NCBI GenBank assembly: GCA_910577235.1
Contig: CAJTMX010000032.1
Span: forward strand, 1-44,199
Reading direction: 5' to 3'
DNA from: an uncultured Acetatifactor sp.
GTDB taxonomy: Bacteria; Bacillota; Clostridia; Lachnospirales; Lachnospiraceae
Length of the DNA stretch: 44,199 bases
Shown in pieces: positions 41,006 through 44,199 of the stretch (position 1 is its first letter; the number at the start of each line of letters is the position of its first letter). The translations under genes were made by a program, and so were the position numbers. A model generated the notes under the pieces. The model worked only from the letters and a program-made list of their open reading frames with translations. It ran no database searches and was not told where the DNA came from.

Positions 41006-42073
41006 TTAATACTTCATGGCCTGTTCTTCACCGTTTAACACCCGCAGCGCGCCCTGAGCCAGAGCCAGCAATTCGTCTTCGCCGGGATATACGGTGACGG
41101 GAGCGATCCAGCCTGCTCTCTCTTTCAACGCCTCACATACATCCGCGCCGTATGCGATACCTCCGGTGAGTATGATCTGATCCACTTTGCCGCTTAAAAC
41201 ACAGGCCATGGAACCGATATTCTTGGACACCTGCAGCAGGAAAGCGTCCTTGGCCTCCGCGGCCTTCTCGTCGCCTTCATTGGCACGCTTTGTCACCTCG
41301 CGCATATCATTGGTGCCCAGATAAGCGTTAAAACCACCCTTACCCACGATCTTGCCATATACTTCCTTCTCGGTGTACTGACCGCTGTAGCACATTTTGA
41401 TCAGAGCACCGCTGGGAACCGCTCCCGCCCTCTCAGGGGAGAAAGCGCCATCACCGTCTAAGGCATTAAACACATCCACCACCTTGCCGTATTCGTGAGC
41501 GCCCACGGACACGCCGCCGCCCATGTGTACCACGATCAAGCGCAGGGATTCGTAGGGTTTGCCGGTCTCTTTGGCATATCTCTTGGCTACAGCCTTCTGG
41601 TTCAGCGCATGGAATACGCTGGTGCGGGGCAGCTCCGGCACGCCGGAATATCTGGCGATGGGCATCAGTTCATCCACAACAACAGGGTCCACGATATAGG
41701 AGGGAACGCCGATGGAATCGCCGATCTCTCTTGCCAGAATGCCACCCAGATTGGAAGCGTGCTGGCCCTGAACGCCCACCTTCAGATCTGCCAGCAGTTC
41801 ATCGGTCACGGCATAGGTGCCGCCGGGAATGGGCTTTAACATGCCGCCCCGTCCCACCACCACATTCAGGGATCTGATATCAAACTGCTTTTCCTCCAGC
41901 AGATCGGTGATGATCTTCTTGCGAAAATCCTTCTGATCCACGATGGTAGCATACTGGCTGATCTCCTCCGTAGAATGCCGGAGCGTCTCTTCAAACAGCA
42001 GGTTCTCATCCTCAAATACACCGATCTTGGTGGAGGTGGAACCGGGATTAATGATCAAACTCTTCACTGACAT
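41006..42073 (-). CDS. buk: Butyrate kinase
   Basis: This enzyme converts butyryl phosphate and ADP to butyrate and ATP, the last step of one route of butyrate formation. The 355-residue ASKHA-fold protein starts L-I-I-N-P-G-S-T-S-T-K-I-G. It has the V-G-R-G-G-M-L block, Q-G-Q-H-A-S-N-L-G, H-M-G-G-G-V-S-V-G and D-G-D-G-A-F-S-P-E-R-A-G, all typical of butyrate kinase rather than acetate kinase. GGAGGAAG precedes ATG 42073. It is downstream of ptb in the classic order; branched-chain acyl substrates are an alternative. Confidence 0.95.
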   Translation of the reverse strand: MSVKSLIINPGSTSTKIGVFEDENLLFEETLRHSTEEISQYATIVDQKDFRKKIITDLLEEKQFDIRSLNVVVGRGGMLKPIPGGTYAVTDELLADLKVGVQGQHASNLGGILAREIGDSIGVPSYIVDPVVVDELMPIARYSGVPELPRTSVFHALNQKAVAKRYAKETGKPYESLRLIVVHMGGGVSVGAHEYGKVVDVFNALDGDGAFSPERAGAVPSGALIKMCYSGQYTEKEVYGKIVGKGGFNAYLGTNDMREVTKRANEGDEKAAEAKDAFLLQVSKNIGSMACVLSGKVDQIILTGGIAYGADVCEALKERAGWIAPVTVYPGEDELLALAQGALRVLNGEEQAMKY

Positions 42074-42098
42074 TGCTTTCTTCCTCCTGCTCTTTTTG

Positions 42099-42194
42099 TC
42101 ATTTCTTTTCTTTATGGGATACTACCGCCGCCGTGACGATGCCGGAGACCATTTCCGCAGCCGTCTCCAGAACGGCCTCCACGATAAAATCCAT
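42099..42194 (-). CDS. Possible 31-residue peptide between ptb and buk
   Basis: A short frame starting 4 bp after the ptb stop and ending 25 bp before the buk ATG. It opens M-D-F-I-V-E-A-V-L-E-T-A-A-E-M-V and ends with S-H-K-E-K-K. The first two thirds would form an amphipathic or weakly membrane-seeking helix with a basic tail. GGGAG within the end of ptb lies nine bases before the ATG. The tight fit between both genes suggests translation, but the frame is short enough to be chance, and I recognise no homologue. Confidence 0.4.
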   Translation of the reverse strand: MDFIVEAVLETAAEMVSGIVTAAVVSHKEKK

Positions 42195-42198
42195 GTCC

Positions 42199-43113
42199 TT
42201 ATACTCCCTTGGCCATTTCCGCAGCCACCACGGCCGCCAGAGCGATGGAGTTCACCTTGGTCTCAAAGGTGTCGGAACGGCTGGTCAGGATAACAGGTAC
42301 TTTGGTCCCTGTAAGGATACAGCCGTTTTCCGCCTTGGTCATATGTACGATAGTCTTGTATACATTGTTGCCTGCGTGAATATCCGAGAACAGCAGGATA
42401 TCAGCGTCTCCCTGGATCTTGCGGTCGGTTGCGCCCTTATGCTTGGCCGCCTCGGGATCGATGGCCAGATCCAGAGACAGAGGGCCGTCCACGATACAGT
42501 CGGTGATCTCTCCCGCCTCATTCATACGGGTGAGTTCCTCCGCGTCCAGAGTCACCTGCATCTTGGGATTGACCACTTCCACCGCCGCCAGGGGAGCAAC
42601 CTTGGGGCATTCCACGCCGCAGGCTTTGGCTACGGGCACTGTGTTGTTGATGATATGTACCTTATCTTCCAGAGTAGGGTAGGTGATGAAGGCCACATCT
42701 GTCAAAAACAGTAGCTGCGGGATGCCCGGCACTTCAAACACGGCCACATGGGACAGGGGATTGCCTGTGCGCAGACCCACTTCCTTGTCCAGCACGCTCT
42801 TTAAGAAGTTCTTGGTGTCCACAAGGCCTTTCATATACATATCTACTACGCCGTCATGGGCCAGCTTTACCGCCTTTAACGCCGCCTGGGTCATATCAGG
42901 CTCGTCAATGATCTCATAGTCGCTCAGATCCATATTCATCTCCGCCGCGATCTCACGGATCTTGGCCTCGTCACCCACTAAAATGGCATCCGCAATCCCT
43001 CTCTTTTTGGCCTCCCATACCGCATGCAGTACAGCCTCGTCCTGAGCGGCCGCCACAGACATCTTTTTCATACTGCACTGATTGACTTTTTGGATAATGT
43101 CATCGAATCTCAT
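42199..43113 (-). CDS. ptb: Phosphate butyryltransferase
   Basis: This enzyme exchanges CoA for phosphate on butyryl-CoA, making butyryl phosphate for butyrate kinase. The 304-residue protein has the family's A-A-A-Q-D-E-A-V-L start, M-K-G-L-V-D-T-K-N-F-L, F-L-T-D-V-A-F, the D-G-P-L-S-L-D-L-A block and G-D-A-D-I-L-L-F-S-D-I-H-A-G-N. AGGAAA precedes ATG 43113; the longer frame from 43251 lies in the leader. The leader of about 120 bases contains a hairpin GGAGCAG...CTGCTCC. Confidence 0.95.
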   Translation of the reverse strand: MRFDDIIQKVNQCSMKKMSVAAAQDEAVLHAVWEAKKRGIADAILVGDEAKIREIAAEMNMDLSDYEIIDEPDMTQAALKAVKLAHDGVVDMYMKGLVDTKNFLKSVLDKEVGLRTGNPLSHVAVFEVPGIPQLLFLTDVAFITYPTLEDKVHIINNTVPVAKACGVECPKVAPLAAVEVVNPKMQVTLDAEELTRMNEAGEITDCIVDGPLSLDLAIDPEAAKHKGATDRKIQGDADILLFSDIHAGNNVYKTIVHMTKAENGCILTGTKVPVILTSRSDTFETKVNSIALAAVVAAEMAKGV

Positions 43114-43241
43114 GTACGTTTCCTTTCCTGCGGCCCTTCGTCCGGGAGCAGCATCCCCTCCGGTCTGCTCCGGCCGCAATCCCGTTTTCTTTTTCTCTTT
43201 CTTTTCAGCGGCCGTTACACAAGCCGCCGCTATCGTAAAAT

Positions 43242-43270
43242 ATAATAGCACAGCGGTTTGGGAAATGCAA
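43242..43270 (-). promoter_or_regulatory. Promoter of ptb-buk
   Basis: On the minus strand TTGCAT (43265-43270) and TATTAT (43242-43247) at 17 bp with TG before the -10. Confidence 0.7.
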
Positions 43271-43301
43271 TACTCCCGTCCTCAGAAATCCTGCTTTGTT
43301 C

Positions 43302-43336
43302 TTCAAATAAAACAGAGCTGTCAAAACAGCCCTGTT
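43302..43336 (-). terminator. Terminator of the HAD gene, overlapping its stop codon
   Basis: On the minus strand AACAGGGCTGT and ACAGCTCTGTT pair over 11 positions (one G-U) around TTTG, followed by TTATTT. The TGA stop of the HAD gene lies in the loop and start of the right arm. Confidence 0.8.
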
Positions 43337-43965
43337 ATTTCATCCAGTCTATTCACTTTTGCGAACAGAAGTTTTTCCAGTTCCGAGTCCGCATCCGTCT
43401 GGTCGGGCACCATTACCACTTTGCAGCCTGCCCGGACGGCGCTTAGTACTCCGTTGGGGGAATCCTCCACCGCCATACAGTCCTGTGGATGTCTGCCCAG
43501 CTGTTCGCAGGCATAGAGATAGATATCCGGCGAGGGTTTCCCCTCCTTTACCATGGTGGCGGAAATGACCCGGTCAAAATACTCCCGTATCCCCAGTTTC
43601 CCCAGATATTTTTCCGCCCGCTGCATATCTGTGGCGGTGGCTATGGCACTGCGTATCCCCTGCTGCCGCAGCCAGGACAGCAGTTCCAATGCCCCGGGCT
43701 TAAGTTCTATGCCGTCTCTCTCAAGCCGCTTTTCCATTAGCACCTTGCGCCGCTCCCGCACCGCTTTGTAATCAAGCTGCGGCCCGAACATCTCTTTCAG
43801 ACGCTGGGGGGCAAAGGGGCGCCCAAGACTGCGCATGGACAGTGCCTGCTCGTCTGTCATATCATACCCAAATTCCTTCAAGGCTATAGGCCAGAAGATC
43901 CGATAATATTTCTCCGTGTCGATCAACGTGCCGTCCATGTCAAAGATTACTGTGTCTATCCGCAT
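43321..43965 (-). CDS. HAD-family hydrolase (beta-phosphoglucomutase-like)
   Basis: A 214-residue haloacid dehalogenase-superfamily phosphatase or phosphomutase. Motif I is F-D-M-D-G-T-L-I-D (catalytic Asp9 and Asp11), the cap is helical (about 17-80), motif II is A-T-A-T-D, then K-P-S-P-D-I-Y and motif IV E-D-S-P-N-G-V. The set fits subfamily IA with a beta-phosphoglucomutase-type cap; the substrate is unknown. I take ATG 43965, where the family begins; its ribosome site (GGTGGGGG) is poor, and ATG 43998 has none. It is monocistronic with its own terminator, unrelated by strand gap to ptb-buk. Confidence 0.88.
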   Translation of the reverse strand: MRIDTVIFDMDGTLIDTEKYYRIFWPIALKEFGYDMTDEQALSMRSLGRPFAPQRLKEMFGPQLDYKAVRERRKVLMEKRLERDGIELKPGALELLSWLRQQGIRSAIATATDMQRAEKYLGKLGIREYFDRVISATMVKEGKPSPDIYLYACEQLGRHPQDCMAVEDSPNGVLSAVRAGCKVVMVPDQTDADSELEKLLFAKVNRLDEITGLF

Positions 43966-44199
43966 ATGCCGCCCCCACCGTGTCTTACATTTTTTCATTT
44001 TGATTATTTTTATTACGCTGCCAATGTTTTTGCGCGCGATCCTTTAAAAATGATAATACGCAATATATTTATTGTAGCATGCCTTTCCCTGCTTGGGCAA
44101 CTACCGATTTGGGGGTTGACTTTAATTGACTTTATTCTTCCGTTGCACGGGTCTTTAACAGTTCTACAACACAAAAAGTACCTACAGGCCGCTTAGTGC

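Noticed and set aside
43966..44196. 76-codon plus-strand frame at the window end
   Set aside because: There is no ribosome site, the sequence is AT-rich upstream DNA of the HAD gene, and the frame gives no recognisable protein.

Overview
The window reads as chromosome of a mid-GC Firmicute, most likely a Lachnospiraceae-type gut Clostridium. The grounds are strong AGGAGG ribosome binding sites, near-consensus sigma-A promoters, a phosphotransbutyrylase/butyrate kinase pair, an FMN riboswitch on an ECF riboflavin transporter, LplA/LplB/LplC-type sugar ABC transporters, and a pectin/galacturonate gene set. No phage, transposase, CRISPR or other typical mobile gene is visible.

Layout. 1-300: two tRNA-Ser genes (the first cut by the window edge) behind one promoter. 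335-4712 (minus): an operon for a solute-binding lipoprotein, two permeases and a rhamnogalacturonan acetylesterase. 5279-6883 (plus): a beta-lactamase-fold serine hydrolase. 6880-13321 (minus): a housekeeping cluster, mscL - ycxB-like - tsaE - tsaB - rimI - small zinc-ribbon gene - rnz - membrane protein - tsaD - ispD. 13408-14480 (plus): FMN riboswitch and ribU. 14546-18405 (minus): tex then a chemotaxis transducer. 18610-19772 (plus): two membrane proteins. 19850-22760 (minus): iron operon feoA-feoA-feoB-Cys-rich peptide with two DtxR-like palindromes. 22904-27038 (minus): secA and frameshifted prfB, preceded by a leader made of 73-bp repeats. 27177-29388 (plus): HD-GYP phosphodiesterase and pectin methylesterase. 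29490-32702 (minus): a shortened GH105-like protein, a GH28 polygalacturonase and a TIM-barrel isomerase. 32703-34159: a repeat-rich non-genic stretch. 34160-37098 (minus): uxaB-uxaA. 37444-40832 (plus): LacI regulator, uxaC, AraC regulator. 41006-43113 (minus): ptb, a 31-codon ORF, buk. 43321-43965 (minus): HAD phosphatase.

How it fits together. The transporter would import pectin fragments. The methylesterase, acetylesterase and polygalacturonase all lack signal peptides, so trimming probably happens in the cytoplasm. UxaC, UxaB and UxaA then take D-galacturonate to 2-keto-3-deoxygluconate. A 14-bp palindrome, TGTAA-N4-TTACA, lies before the transporter operon, before uxaBA and before the LacI gene, which defines a likely local regulon.

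The most unusual material is non-coding: (i) four and a half 73-bp repeats, each able to form two hairpins, filling the predicted secA 5' leader; (ii) ten 41-bp repeats beside a 67-bp inverted repeat that flanks a bidirectional terminator, possibly a separate ~900-nt plus-strand transcription unit; (iii) a 100-bp duplicated element inside the GH28 operon. Also notable are the GH105-like protein that seems to have lost its catalytic middle and the small ORF between ptb and buk. All assignments are from reading the sequence; no database search was run.
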